This document shows positions 39,269 to 52,689 of a DNA stretch of 64,000 nt, piece by piece. The notes below the pieces were generated by a model that saw only the letters and a program-made list of their open reading frames with translations, was not told the origin of the DNA and did no database searches. Location: positions 992,001 to 1,056,000 of the forward strand of contig JBBMOL010000136.1 in NCBI GenBank assembly GCA_037954665.1, in the 5' to 3' direction. The DNA is from Laguncularia racemosa. Its lineage: Eukaryota; Streptophyta; Magnoliopsida; Myrtales; Combretaceae. A program made the position numbers and the translations under genes. Positions within the stretch are counted from its first letter, which is position 1, and the number at the start of each line of letters is the position of its first letter.

Positions 39269-40316
39269 GGATTTTCCAGATTTTTATTATTTTATTTAAT
39301 TATTTTTTTTTATTTATTTATTCCGAATTAATTAATTATTTATTATTTGTTATTTAGTTATTTATTTATTTATTTATTTGTAATAAATAGGAAAATATAG
39401 AAATTAGATTTTTCTAGAATTTAATAATGTAGAAAAATAATAAATAAGAAAAATAATAATAAATAGATAGATAAAAAATAAAAAATAATAAAATGTAGAA
39501 AAATAATGAAAAATATTAGGAAAAATAACAATAAAATTTTAGATTTTAAAATAGGATAGATATTAACTTAAGATAAAAATTTTCACAAAAATCACAAAAA
39601 TCATTAAAAAATCATAAAAGTCATAAAAAAAATTCAAAAATTATAAAAGAATCATAAAAAATGAGTTTTAGCACTTAGAAAAATCATTTTCTTCAAATAA
39701 ATCCAAAATTGATGTTTTTCCCTAAAAATCATTTTCAAAATCAAATTAAAGCTTAGGCTTAGAATTTTTTTAGAAAAATCCCAAAAATGGTAAGAACATA
39801 AAGCAAAAGAGATTTCAAAATTAAAATTCACAAACAAACTTAAAGTTTTCAAAAAAGCGAACTACGGCTTGTTTGATCCTGAGTAGCAAGTACGTAGGCA
39901 TCCATCCGAGTCAACCCATAAAATGAATGAAAAATCCTTTTCTTATAATAATTCAAAAACATAATAAAAAGTAACAGAAACACAATAAAAACACATTTCT
40001 AAAGAGGAACAATTTCAGGAGATTAGGTGGTAACCGTAAAGGTTTTAATAGGTTAGCCTCCGAACTTAGAAACTCTGGTTTTCCCTTTTCCTCTTTTCAC
40101 AAAAACGAAAAGAGGAAATAACGTCGACTAGTGGTCCAAATTAAGACTAATCCGCTCATTTAGTCTTAATTCAATATTTCCCAACAACAGTTGGGTGGCG
40201 ACTCCAAAAATCAAACGAAATTCCTAACTCAAGTCGAGGATCTACATTAGATGAGCAGAGGGTCTAGTCTAGATCGGATTAGGAATGGGAATTCAAAAAT
40301 TAGACTCAACATCTGT

Positions 40317-43300
40317 GAATGAACCCATTGCATTTATTTTTCTTTTTCTTTTTAGTTTATCTTTATCAAGAAAACTACTGTAACATTTAAAAGAATTGAA
40401 AATAATAATAGTATTACATCAACAAAAACTTAAAAAAAAAAAGGGTTAAAAAACTGTCCTAAAAAACCATAAGATTAAAGTCAACAAATTCTTAACAAAA
40501 ATAATTTTTTTAAGTGCTAATACGATGGCTTAATGACCTTTTCAAGTTTCTTAGACTTAGAGATGGTCTTAGTGGATTCCATTTTACATATCAAATATTT
40601 TAAAAAGATATAAACTAAATAGAATGGAAACATAAATCATCATATATATAGTTTCGAAATCTCTGTTTTTTCTTTTTTTTTAATTCCACCCTTTTTATGG
40701 TATCTTAACATTTTTTTTTTATTTTTCTAATGTATTTCAAAAGAAAAGACATGTCTTCTTATGCATTTTTTTTATTGGTTACAATTTTTACATAATTTAA
40801 TACAAAACAACATAACCTTTTTTGTGAAATAATAATTTTTTTTAAATAGTTATAACTTTTATATAATTTAATATAAAACATTTCAACTCTTCACATTGAA
40901 TTACATTTCAGTCCTATAATTTGAGAGATAATAACTCTTTTTTTTATGACATTTCTCATTCAAAATTATCCAATAGTCACATAATATATTATAAATGTAT
41001 ATTATTTATATGTTAATTGTAATATCTTTTAATGTATAATTTAGAATAAAGGATAAAAAGGTAACTAATTAATTAAATTTTTTATTATGAGTATAAAAAA
41101 TTAAAAGAAAAATTATTTCTTACTAGCCTTAATTAATTTTTGAATTCAAGTTTACTAAAATGACCTTAAGAAACTTATTTATTTAAGGAAGTATTGATAA
41201 AATGGAAATTAGAAACAAAATGCCTTAATTAAATTCCATGTTTATCAAAATGCCCTCCACGTGTCTTAAGTAAATAAAAAGGTTAAGTAAGGGTAAATTG
41301 GTAGTCTAATAACCCAATAGTAGTTTAGTGGTGCTACATAAGCCTATGTGGATCTAAGATAGAGAAAATGATACATTTGGAAAAATCAAATCAAGGTGGC
41401 ATTTCCACTCAAGTCAAGAACCAAACTCCATTTGATGAAATTTCAAATTTAATTTTGAAGTTCTAGATTAATTTTAAAATCTAATCAATAATACCCATTT
41501 ATTTATCCAAATTTCAAATTGACATTCAAGAATCCAAATTTAACACTTAACATCTATATTAAACTTTTAGATTGGAAGATACTCTATAATACACACACAT
41601 ATATATATTGAATTAAAATTCCACTTACCCTTAATGGGTTTAATGATTGGAAAGTAACAAAATTTAGGATATCGATTTGATGCTTAAAATCAAATTAGAA
41701 TTGAATTGGTTAAGTTTTGGAATGTTTTTATATGCTGACGTTTCTAGGCTATTTGTGTTGGTTTTGGATGCTTAATTTATTTAAAACGTGAGTTTAAATA
41801 ATGATTTAGGAAGTAGAAATGGTTATGAACAAATTGGTTTTGGTTTAAGTTGATTTTGAGTTAAAATAACTAGTTATGATAATTTGTTTTAAAGTATGTT
41901 GTTAGGCTATTTTTTTTTCATATTTTGAAGGCTTATATGGTTCAAATTATGAGTTTCGATGATGAATTTGATAAAGGAAGTAACTATGAATAATTTGGCT
42001 GTAGTTTGATTCAATTCAGAGTTAAACAAAGATGTTATGAACAATTTAATAGAGCATTTTTTTTTTAAGTATTGATTTCGATAAATTAGCATATTCTTAG
42101 ATGAAAAGAAAGTTGCATGATGATTATTGATGATATTCAATACTAGAAATTTAATAAAGTCTATTTTTTATTTGATTCTTATTATTTAATAATATGAAAT
42201 GAATAATTATTGATTCAATAGAAATTTAATAAAGTCTATTTTTTATTTGATTCTTATTTTTTAATGATATGAAATGAAAAATTATTGATTCAATATGTTA
42301 ATTTAAGCTATTTGGAGAATGTTGTTAAGAGAAATTAATAAAATGGATTTAGCACACTATGGCAAAGAGATGGAAGATTATATAGGTATTTAAAATCCTT
42401 AGAAATTTATTTTGGCAATCTTAAATTGATGCAAATTAAACTAGATTAATGAAACAAATATTAAAAATGAAATGATAGTGATTGGAATAAATTTGGGTAT
42501 GAATTGAGTTGAATGGAATAACTAGACATTCTAGAGATTAATCTAGTATTTTTTAGCATTGAATTGATGTTAGCATGAAGTTAAGATGTTAATTTGATGA
42601 TAGGAAGAAATTTGGAAAGATTTCATTTTTGTTTAAGTTAACTTGAAGTTGAAATGGTGAAGTTATAGAAATTTAAATTTAAATTTGCAACTAGGAGGTT
42701 ACTATATTTCTATAGTGTTTAATGAGCTCAAATCAAGTGTTTAAATGCAGAAATAAGTAAAGAAAGGAGTTAAAAATCATTTGGCTTTGATTTGATTCAC
42801 TTTAGATCTAAAATGAATATGTTACATATGATTTTCATAAGACATGTCCACAAAGGTGTTTGAGTATTCTTATTGAATATTTATTTTCCAAATTAAGTTT
42901 TCAATGTTCTTGAGTCTATTCAAGCGTTCTTCATAAAGATTGTAAATGGCTAAATTCGATTTATGGCATTTTAGCCTGATATTTTAATGCATTTGACTTT
43001 TTGAGTCAATATGACAAAGCCTAAAGAATGAAGTCCATGTTTTGGGATGATCCTGAGAGATTTGGCATGTTGAGCTTAGGTTAAGGCCCATTGAATCAAT
43101 TGGTCCAATCCAATCCAACATTTCTCAATAAGGCTCACAAATTAGAGACTACTAATGGGCCTAAATCCACAAAAAAAGCCATATATGGGTTTATTTACTT
43201 AGAACCGTTGATTATTATCATCATCCGACAAACAAAATTCATAACAAAATCCTATAAATACCTAATGTATCCTCATTTAAAGGAGATTCTTTGGAAAAAC

Positions 43301-43525
43301 ATTGTTACTCTACCGAACTTTCCTTAAAAGATTAAAACAATAATACTTTTGAAAACATCTACTTGTCATCATAGTGTTGAGTTTCAATTGAGACTGCCTA
43401 CTCCTCCTCCCTATCTCATTTACCCCCTAATCATCCATGTACGTGCCGCTTCTCTCATTGGGACACATGTAAGACATTCCTACGTAGCATACACATAACC
43501 CTACATTCAAACTAATACCCCAACA
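40317..43525 (+). other. AT-rich region including the LTR end of relic E1
   Basis: No coding, tRNA or clear transposon ends from 40317 to about 43200. The right end is probably LTR sequence of E1: TATA-like CCTATAAATACC near 43250 and an LTR-type end CCCCAACA at 43526, just before a primer site. The left border of that LTR cannot be set because its partner is gone. Confidence 0.55.
42140..42300. repeat. Tandem duplication, two ~80-bp units
   Basis: GAAATTTAATAAAGTCTATT...TTGATTCAATA occurs twice in direct succession (units starting about 42146 and 42225) with few differences. Confidence 0.75.
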
Positions 43526-43526
43526 T

Positions 43527-46020
43527 TTATTTAGCGATTCCGTTGGGGAATGAGGAAGCTGACAACATGGCACCTGCAAGGAGAAGGATACCCAACTCTA
43601 TAAATGAAAACAATCAAGAACTAGACACCAATGTTAAAAAAACTGAACAAATCACACCCGCCCTTGGTGATGTAAACTAAAGAAATACAACGTGGTGCAC
43701 TTGATAACACCTAAGTCATGTAAGTGATCTAAGAGAACAATAGAAAGATAAATCTCTTTATTACTATAATGACTCAATTCATGCCTACTATGGCTGTCGT
43801 TGCTAATGTGCATTAAAGTAAGGCCTTGCCAAATCTTGTATACACTGCATCACAATGCACTTCTCAAACACCTCAGCAAATTAACCCTCTTGTTGTCAAT
43901 GAACAAGTTGCAACTGAAGAGCAAGCTCCAACCTAAGAACCTGCACCTACATAGCACTCAACTACTGTGGTAAGGAGGTAGGAATTTAAATTGAGGGCCC
44001 TTCATCTTTCCACAATACTCCATGCATTATTATTACTAAACATGTGAATCACCTCGACTTTATCCTTATCACACCAGTAGAGCTTGAAACCTTTATTCCA
44101 AGAGGTTCATTTGTTACTAAGGAAGATTTGGATGGATATCTGAGAGAGATATAAGTGAAGTCCACCATACGGGTTCCAAAATTGAAGCTCCCTTATCATC
44201 AATGTATTGCTACGAAACCTTACCTAAAAGACTATGTGAATCCTAAGTTCATGCTTTTTAAATAGCAAAAAGGGAAGTACCAAGGAGCATTTACTAAAGT
44301 TTATTGAGATGTTGGAAGTCTATGGATTGGACAATGACTTGAAACTTAAGGAATTCTTCAATTCTCTTAGAGAGAAAGCGTATACATGGTATGTTAATCT
44401 TCCTCCAAAGTCAATAGACTCAAGGGATAACATGTGCAGGATGTTACTGGAAAAGTTTTTCTCAACCGAAGAAAGGGTGACCCTTACTGATATGAGAAGA
44501 ATTCGTCAAAAGTTGAGGGAAGACCTCATGAACTACATTAAACAATTTAGAGAGTGCTCCCTTGATATTTGGGATATTTGTGATAAAAGGGAGTTGGTAA
44601 AGATTTACATACAGGAAATGTTTACTAATTATGTTATTCATTTGGAGAATTCATCTTTTATTTCATTCACAACATTGGTTGAAAATGCATGACAAACCAA
44701 TAACTTTGTTGCAAGACAAAGGGGTGAACATATAAGGTTCAATAAATGAGGGCCATTTGTGAATTCCATTAAGGAGAGGATTCCAAGGTAGGAAAGAAAC
44801 TTAGAATGAAGAAATCCAAGTTTGAAAAGTTAATGTACTAGTGCCTAATGGGTAAGGTGAAAGCGATGCTTGACATATGGTTGCAGAATGGAAATATTAA
44901 GCTCTCGAGAGTTGAGCACCTCCCCACCCTTGAAGAGAAGAGTGATCCTAACTATTGCAAGTTTCATAGAATAATTGGTTATTCTACTAAGGATTGTTGG
45001 ACATTAAAAACTATATTTAAAGAAAGAGTGTAAAGTGGGGAGCTTATTATTAAAGATAACAATATCTACAATAATCCCCTTTTAGCTCATAATAATCAAT
45101 GTGAAGTAGTGAATGCCATTACTCATGACCTTACTACTATGGAAACGAATGATGAGCCGCCTACCAAGGCAAGCAAAGAAAAGGGAAACTAGGTTCAAGT
45201 TGAGGAGGATGAGTGCCCTTTGTTGTTGTCGCACTTATGAATCATCAAGTTAAAAAAATTTCTTTAACCTTTTTAGGTTTGATGAGAAGGCTAGGCTTAC
45301 AGCAACTACTACATTCACGCAAATATCAGAAGATCAATATGTAGAGTGTAGTGCGGCGTAACCTGTGAGAATAATGGCTTGTGCTCATGAAAATGCAATT
45401 TCATTCACTAATGTTGATATGTGTGTTAAGGACTCGAATCATAATTGTCCTCTGTATGTCCAAGGTACACTTAATGGCTATTCACTAAAGAGAACATTTA
45501 TTGACGTTGGTTCTTCCTTGAATATCATGCCAATGTCCACCTTTCAAGCCACTAGAATTGATATTCGACAACTTGTGAAATAACCAATTATGGTGAACAA
45601 TTTTTATGAGTCTTTTGTAAAGACAATGGGATGTGTCAAAATAGACTTTAAGATTGGGCTTATTCTCAACTCTACATGGTTGCATATGATTGGTGTGCTT
45701 ATATCCTATCATCTCCTCGTAAGAAAAACATGGCTGCATGATCACAATATGATACCTTCAACATGGCATTAATGTATGAAAGGTTACTGGAATAAGAAAA
45801 ATGTCTTTATTCCTGCTACAAAGAATTTGTTCATGCTTAATGAATTCCACTTCGCTAAAGTAGCTTTCTTTGATGAACACATAAATGAAAGTCATATACA
45901 CATAGTGGAGCCCCTTAAAACATTGCTACCTAAAAGGGAAAAATTCATATTCAAGAACCTAAGAAAAGAAAGATGCGTGATTATCGTAGAGGTGTAAAGA
46001 AACGCAAGAAAACCAATAGT
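43527..46020 (+). mobile_element. E1: Tat-like gypsy relic (gag and protease only)
   Basis: A primer site resembling the Tat/Ogre type (AGCGATTCCGTTGGGGAATG, about 43533-43552) follows an LTR end. A start codon at 43573 leads into gag and then protease. The element stops within the region after protease, where an E2 LTR tail begins, so RT, RNase H and integrase are absent. Confidence 0.75.
43573..45997 (+). pseudogene. E1 gag-protease, decayed
   Basis: The gag core at 44309-44692 is clear: KEFFNSLREKAYTWYVNLPP, KFFSTEERVTLTDMRRIRQK, DLMNYIKQFRE, typical of retrotransposon gag. Frame 44848-45030 has CKFHRIIGYSTKDCWTLK, a zinc-finger-like segment. The protease at 45365-45583 has FIDVGSSLNIMP, with the usual D-x-G changed only in the middle residue. 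Frames 45590-45997 continue the post-protease region. Stops separate all pieces. Confidence 0.78.
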
Positions 46021-46075
46021 ATAGGGAAACTGCAAATCATATTAGGAAAAAAGAGAAAATTTAGGCTCGACAACA

Positions 46076-46093
46076 TAGCGACTCCACTGGGGA
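46076..46093 (+). promoter_or_regulatory. E2 primer-binding site
   Basis: TAGCGACTCCACTGGGGA, three bases after the LTR end, resembles the TGGCGACTCC...GGGGA site used by Tat/Ogre elements, thought to pair with tRNA-Arg. Confidence 0.7.
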
Positions 46094-46630
46094 TCCCAAG
46101 TAGGTTAGCCACTTAAACCTTCCAAAAAATATATTTTATTTTTAGTGTTATTCAATGAAGTTTTTTTTATTATTCTTATTTTATATTTTGTACTCACTTT
46201 TATTTATGTAAGATTAAGATTTATTTTATTATCAATGTATGTTAGATACAGTCAAACTTTGGACTGTCTTAGGACCTTAAGAGGGGACCCATTATGTAAG
46301 TCTCAAGCGTAGAGGAATGACCACCACTCGAGGTCGAATAGACTACCCCACTCAAACTTCGATGTAGCCCATGATCCGTTTCTTTGAAAACATGAGAGGT
46401 TATAGAGTTTAGGAACTTTTAGAACCTACCTTATGCATACATGAAATCATAAATTAGCAAGTAAATGCTACAGTGATGTAAAACAAAGTTGTAAATACGA
46501 GTTTTGAAGTACTTTTCTTGTAAAAGTAATGTTGTAGCTAGAGATGTAATTTTTTTAAATAGAAAAATGTAAATTAGGAACTTTTGTAACAAAAGATTTT
46601 GAGTTGTAATTTTCTCCTATAATCTTCTAG

Positions 46631-47346
46631 ATGGCTAGCATCAAGAAACCACTAGACCCAAAGCTCATACTAGATTTTTGGTTCATCATCTACCATCCTG
46701 AAGAACAGGCTTACATCAATAAGAAGATTGGGCCAATTCTATCTCTCATGAAGATCGAGGCTAACATTTCCTTAATTTGGGCTGTTGTACATTTCTGGAA
46801 ATTAGAGTTTATAGCATTTTTCCTTGGTTCACATGAAATCACACCAACAATAGAGGAATATATTCTACTCCTCTAAGACCCTCCATTGGCTAACAGAGTA
46901 TATGTATCAAATCTAGAATCAAGGCTAGCTAGCATTTCAGCCGGCTATTAGGAATCTGTAAATCAGTAGTCAATGAAGCATTAGGAAAGTGTAATGGACA
47001 TTGTATTTGTCTAACATGCTTGTAAGCATGGTTTGGAGCCCAATATGATGTTGAAGATTGGAAAGATGTCCTATGTGGAGACCCAAAAAATTACAAACAA
47101 ACCAGAGTTCATGCTTATATACTATTAGCATTTGGAACTCTCCTTTTTCCTACTGGGGTCTTTTACATTCATTATAGGGTGGCTGAGCTAGTAGCCCAAT
47201 TTCTAGAAGAGAAATCCTATATTATTTAGCTAGTAGCTCATCAGAAGATCAAAGAATTAGAAGCCCCAATCAATCAAGTGAAGAGAGAGAAAAAGAAGCC
47301 ATTGCAAGAACCAAAAGCTAAAAAAATAGGAAAGATTAGACGTTAG
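46631..47346 (+). pseudogene. E2 5' ORF1 (DUF7745-like)
   Basis: Starts MASIKKPLDPKLILDFWF. It contains ITPTIEEYILLL, matching the PTIEEY motif of the extra 5' ORF that precedes gag in Ogre/Tat elements and related host proteins. After stops the frame resumes in VAELVAQFLEEKSYI and a lysine-rich coil ending KKIGKIRR. Function in the element is unknown; it is not required by other gypsy lineages. Confidence 0.65.
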
Positions 47347-47556
47347 GTTGTTTTGTTTTTTGTTTTTTCCACAATGTAATCAAAACTTTAAGATTTGCTA
47401 CTTTAATAAAATTTCAATAATTTTCTGCTTTACTGATTACTTGCCATTTTCCATACTTGCATCTGCTTGAATCATGCATGCATTCATCTTCTTCTAAATA
47501 AATAAATAAAAATAAGAATAAAAAATAAAATGCACTAACAAAAGATTCTAGTGTTG

Positions 47557-49110
47557 ATCCGACAGGTTTCAAGATAGCGCCTAAACAACAGAACCCCATA
47601 GGACATTCATATAACACTCGTTCCAAAGCTAAGATGTCAAGCAACAACAACAGTAACACTAGTGATAATGTTGCTGATCAAAGGATGAGTTCATTGGAAC
47701 AAACAATGTAGAATCTCAATGATCAAGTCAAGTTTTTGGTAGAAAGTCTTACTCTCTTGCGATCCACTCAACCGAATTAGGAAGGCCATTCAAGGGGACA
47801 GAAAGGAAAAAATGTTGAAATCTCACCTCTTGAAAATGAGGAAATTAACACTATGATCAATTCAACATTTGATGTGGAACCCAAATCAAGAGTTCGAATC
47901 TCATATCATCCTAAAAATCTACAAAGGAAAATGGAGGAAAGGTAGAAAGAGATGGTAAAAAAACTTTACCAACAATTTGCTGACAAATTAAGAACGCTGG
48001 AAGGGCTAGATGGATATGAGCTAATTGGCATCTCCGACTTGACAGTTTTTTATTTATTACATATCCTAAAAAGTTTAAAAGTACCAGAATTTGATAAATA
48101 TAATGACACTAGATGTTCGAAATTGCATACCATATTGTATGTCCGAAAAATGGGCAAATATGTGTAGTATGATCAACTAATGGTACAAACTTTCCAGGAT
48201 AGTCTCATTGGACCTACCCTAACCTTCGCACAATTGGGCCTCAACTAAGTCAACACTTCAAAAAGGTTGGCTCAGGCATTCTACGAACTATACAAATTCA
48301 ACATTGAAGTTGCTCCCTCAGTGTGGGATTTAGGGAGTATCCGTAAGAAACATAATGAGTCCTTCAAAGAATATGCTCAGCATTGGTGAGATCAGACTGC
48401 AAAGGTCAATACTCTAATCTCTAAGAAGAAATTGACATCCATCTTCATTAATACATTAAAGAAACCCTATTTCACTCACTTGATTAGGCAGACCTCTTCA
48501 AGCTTCATAGAAGTAGTAGCAGCAGGATGCAGGATTGAGAATGCTATCACTTCTAGAAAATTACCTATCAATGAAACATCTAGAGCAACATCATCCAAAC
48601 TTTTGAATAACATCAAAAGAAAAGAAACCACCATTGGCATGGTTAATTCCAGCAAGAACAACAGGCTAACCCCTTACCTTTCCTTCCAAACACCAAACAC
48701 TTCAATCCAACCACAACCAAATAACTAACCCCAAATCAACAGACCTCTTAGACAATTAACCCGTATCTTAGCCCCCTTGAGCCAAGTTTTTGCTAGCTTC
48801 AAGGCTGATAATCTAATCAACTTTAAAATCCCCAACGAAAGATACAGACCAAGAAACTATGACCCTAACCTCAAATGTGAATACCATATGGGGTAGATAG
48901 GACTATCTATAAACAGATGCTAGAGACTTAAAAATAAAATCCAAGATCTAATTGATGCAGGAGTAGTGCAGTTAGACTTTATTGAGTCACCCACTCCTAA
49001 TGTCAACAATAACCCACTTCCCAATCATGGCCCTGCTATCAACATGATTACCTTAGAAGCACCTAAACCAGAAATTGATTTAGACAAGTTGCCAATAAAA
49101 TAGATAGCGT
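47557..49110 (+). pseudogene. E2 gag, decayed
   Basis: Fragments in one direction: YNTRSKAKMSSNNNS (about 47610), SLEQTM, VKFLVESLTLLRSTQP, stop, KVPEFDKYNDTRCSKLH, ILYVRKMGKYV, stop at 48165-48167, WDLGSIRKKHNESFKEYAQH, stop at 48387-48389, TSIFINTLKKPYFTHLIRQT. This is the gag organisation of Tat elements. Confidence 0.8.
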
Positions 49111-49187
49111 GAAACTTGCAACAAGCTAGCTTCCCACTATCAGTCAATCTAAGCAATAGAGTCTAAACTAAGTCAATCATTTGTTAG

Positions 49188-50219
49188 TTGTTATTGGAAG
49201 GAAAAATTCAAGCAGCATACATTCGAGAAATGTTAGTTCCTAAGTTTGACAAATTAATAACTAAAAAAGAATTAAAAAAAAGATGGCATGCAGGTGATCT
49301 TATGGTTAGTTTGTTAGGGCAACATTTGAGGAAGTTTGATTATTTTATTGACTACTCTATCCAACTGCCGATTCATGAAGAGCTTACTCCAATTGGTTGG
49401 GGTTCAGATTTTGAAGAGGAATACAACCCCCAAAATGAAAAGGAAAATGATCAAATAATTAACATGATAGGATATGATTTTACACCAGTATTCCTAAAAT
49501 GTTACAAAGAACCTAAGTAGGAGCAAAAAGTCCAAAAAGTTAAGAAATATACTTTTCATATTCCCTTAGCACCCAAAACTTATAAGGCTGCCTCATTTAA
49601 TTATGAGGTGATTAATCAAGAAAAATCTTCAAGTTCTATCATTGGAAGAATCATTAGGTCAGGGAGGGTCTACAGTTTTAAAGAAGAGGCCACAAAAAAG
49701 CTTGAAGCTAGTAAATCAAGCAATAAAGTCATAAAGTTGGAAGTAGAAGAAGAAAGGTTGGTAGTCTTTTCAAAGATGATTAAGTCTAGTGAATACAAAA
49801 TCATAAACTAATTATCAAAGACCCCATCTCAAATATCCCTTATGGGTATTTTACTCTCTTCCAAGCCTCACAAAGAAGCCTTATTTAGAACTTTAAGAGA
49901 AGTTAAGGTGCTATAGGGAATGCCTACTGAAAATTTGGAACATATTGTCAATTCCATTTTTACCATTGATCAAATATCCTTTTCAATAGAAGAATTGGGG
50001 AAAGAAGGTAATCAATACACCAAACCATTTTTCATAATGGTAAAATGCAATAACATGATTGTTTCTAGAGTCCTTATCGATAATGGGTCATCCCTCAATG
50101 TATGCCCTCTAGTTATTCTTAAATTACTAGGTGTTGATGTAGCTAACATCAAACTGAGTTCTACTAAAGTGAGGGCTTTTTATGGATCTAGGGAAGGAAA
50201 TTGTAGGGGAAATTGACTT
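49188..50219 (+). pseudogene. E2 gag end and retropepsin
   Basis: The protease core is in 49920-50216: FFIMVKCNNMIVSRVLIDNG followed by SSLNVCPL, with D-N-G in place of D-S/T-G. Preceding frames (49188-49520, 49608-49811) belong to the gag-protease linker. An acidic linker EEEYNPQNEKENDQ is visible. Confidence 0.8.
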
Positions 50220-50884
50220 AATGGTGGAGATCGGCATGTAGTTATTTGGAATCCCTTTCCAAGTCTTAAACATCCCAAGGTCCTTCAACTTGCTCCTTGG
50301 TAGACTTTGAATCCATGCAGCACAAGCCATTCCCTCTAACCTCCACCAAAAAGTCAAATTCATTTTTAATGGTCAGATCATCACTATATTAGGTGAACAA
50401 GATTACATCATTTACAAAGAAACGACCATACCCTATATAGGAGAAGAAGAACCAAATGACCTTGGACTCCAGATCTTTGATGAGGTGTGCATGATTACTA
50501 GTTCCAAAGCACGAGGATGCGGAAAGATGTAATTCAAAGAGGGTCAAACATGGACATTTAGTCTTGGATATGTCCTTACTCCAAAAGAAGAATTTCAAAT
50601 GAGATTCAAGCAAGGAAGAAGGGGTGATTAGCTGTATTATACCCCAATGAGTTTTCCACTAATCCAAACAACATTTAGCCATCTAGCCAGTACTGAGACA
50701 CCAATACAAGCAAAAGAAGACAAGTTTAATAAGCTCACCAATAAGCAACAACAAGAATCAACGGGCATATCCTGTTACTCCTAATCACTTTAAAATTGGT
50801 TCTCTTTTCCTTTAAATAGCCATAAAGCTACTTTAGAGTAAGAGTGAACCATGGTTCAATATTTGTTGAGTTTTCATGTATTTT

Positions 50885-50995
50885 TCATTCAATAAATGTA
50901 ACCTATATAAATGAAATCAATAAAATTTCAAATTCACTTTCATTTAATAAATGTAACCCACATAAACGAAATCAATAAAATTTCAAATTCACTTC
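50885..50995. repeat. Tandem duplication of ~57 bp inside E2
   Basis: The unit TTCATTCAATAAATGTAACC...TTTCAAATTCAC occurs twice in succession between the protease and RT regions, with a few substitutions. Confidence 0.75.
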
Positions 50996-51229
50996 TTCTA
51001 CTCATTCATTTTTTTTCCTTTTTTACATTTGTCTAGATCCAATGATGAAAATCGGGGATATCTCACACACATAGAGGGTAAAAATGTCGATATCACCTCT
51101 AACTCTATTAGTTTAGATGATATCAATGACCATAAAATGATTCAAGAAAACTGAAAAAAAAATATGAACAAGGTAGGATTTCATTTGATAAGTTGATTGA
51201 AACAGTCAACTTAGGAAATGAAGATAACC

Positions 51230-52480
51230 CTAAGAACCTTAAGATTGGGGGCAATCTTAATAATGAACAAAAAAGAAGGTTGACCTAGCTATTATCTAAA
51301 TACCTTAATGTATTCGCATGGTCTCATGAAGATATACTAGGACTTAACCCATCAATCATAGTTCATAAGCTACCTACACAAGATAATATCAAACCTAAGA
51401 AATAAAAATTAAGACGATTTTAGCCTGATATTTTATTGAAAATTAAGGAAAAGTCAAGAAATTACTAGAGGATGGGTTTATTGAAGTATCGGATTATCTT
51501 GAATGGGTAGCTAACATAGTCCCTGTAATAAAGAAGAATGGGAAAGTTTGTGTATGCATAGATTTCTGAGATCTAAATCGAGTAACACTAAAAGACAATT
51601 TCTCTTTACCCCACGTAGATGTCTGGGTAGATAATGTTGCTGGAAATAATCTTTTTTCATTCATGGATGGTTTTTCGGGGTATAACTAAATCAGGATGTC
51701 GGAAGAAGATAAAACTAAGACAACCTTCATCATAACCTGAGGTACCTTTTGTTATAAGGTTATGCCTTTTGGTCTAAAAAATGCTAGGGTAACATATTAA
51801 AGAGCAATAGTTGCATTATTACATGACATGATGCACTGGGAAATTGAGGTGTATGTTGATGATTTGGTCACTAAATCTAAAAAAGGGGAAGACCACGTAG
51901 ATACTCTAAAAAATTTGTTTGAACGATTAAGAAAATACTAATTGAAACTTAACTTGGAAAAATGTACTTTCGAAGTTACCTTTGGGAAGTTATTGGGTTT
52001 TATGGTCAGTTAAAAGGGCATCAAAGTGGATCCAGATAAGGTCAAAGCAATATTGGAAATGCCACCTCTATGCACACTTAAAGAAGTTAGGGGACTATTT
52101 GGATGCCTGAATTACATTTCTCGGTTCATTTCCCAACTCACAGACAAATGCCGACCTTTATTCAAACTATTCAAGAAAAATGCCACCATCAAGTGGAATG
52201 AAGAATGTGAAACAACTTTCATAGAAATCAAGCAATATCTCATGAATTCTCCAATGTTAGTGGCTCTTAAACTCAGGAAACCATTATTCTTGTACTTGAT
52301 AATACTGCTTGAATCTATAAGGTGCATGCTTGGTCAAAAAGATGAATAAGGGAGAGAACAAGGCATTTACTACTTGAGTAAGAAATTTATTAAGGGGGAA
52401 CACAAATATTTGGAAATAGTGAGAACATATTGTGCATTAGTTTGGGTCATGCATCGACTTTGACAATACATGCTCTACTA
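51230..52480 (+). pseudogene. E2 reverse transcriptase and first RNase H
   Basis: VFAWSHEDILGLNPSIIVHK at about 51310 opens the domain. RT residues include DLNRVTLKDNFSLPHVD, FSFMDGFSGYN, VMPFGLKNA and the catalytic VYVDDLVTKS (about 51850). Frame 52026-52349 carries the connection/RNase H start (DPDKVKAILEMPP, LFGCLNYISRFI, IKWNEECETTF). Several codons are stops. Confidence 0.87.
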
Positions 52481-52689
52481 TTCAATCGAATTATTAACAA
52501 GACATGATCCCCTGAAGTATTTAGCAAACAAACCAACCATAATTGGTAAGATTTCTAAATGGCAAATGTTATTGTCTAAATTCAACATCACCTATATGAA
52601 CTAGAGTTCAATCAAAGGTCAAGCTATAGCAAATCAATTGGCTAGACATCCACTTAAAGGAGCTTCCCAAAAGTTGTAAACATAATTTC

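Larger units (their letters stand above)
38260..40311 (+). mobile_element. Solo LTR of an Ogre/Tat-like gypsy element
   Basis: 2,052 bp from TGTAAACACCCCATTTTTGC to GACTCAACA, flanked by a perfect TCTGT duplication (38255-38259, 40312-40316). It is colinear with the E2 3' LTR at 60536-62590 in several blocks: start TGTAAAYAC..TTTTTGCCC, TATA box CTATAAATAGATG (about 38937), a GGTAAGT donor (39261), TTTGATCCTGAGTAGC...TACGTAGGCA (about 39870), TGGTAACC...TCCGAAC, and GTGGCGACTCC (40196). Solo LTRs form by recombination between the two LTRs of one element. Confidence 0.9.

Noticed and set aside
38981..39357. Open frames rich in Asp/Pro/Thr/Arg on the plus strand in the solo LTR
   Set aside because: They come from a simple GACCCGACC-type repeat within the LTR leader. 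No start context, no family, and the frame is lost in the E2 LTR.
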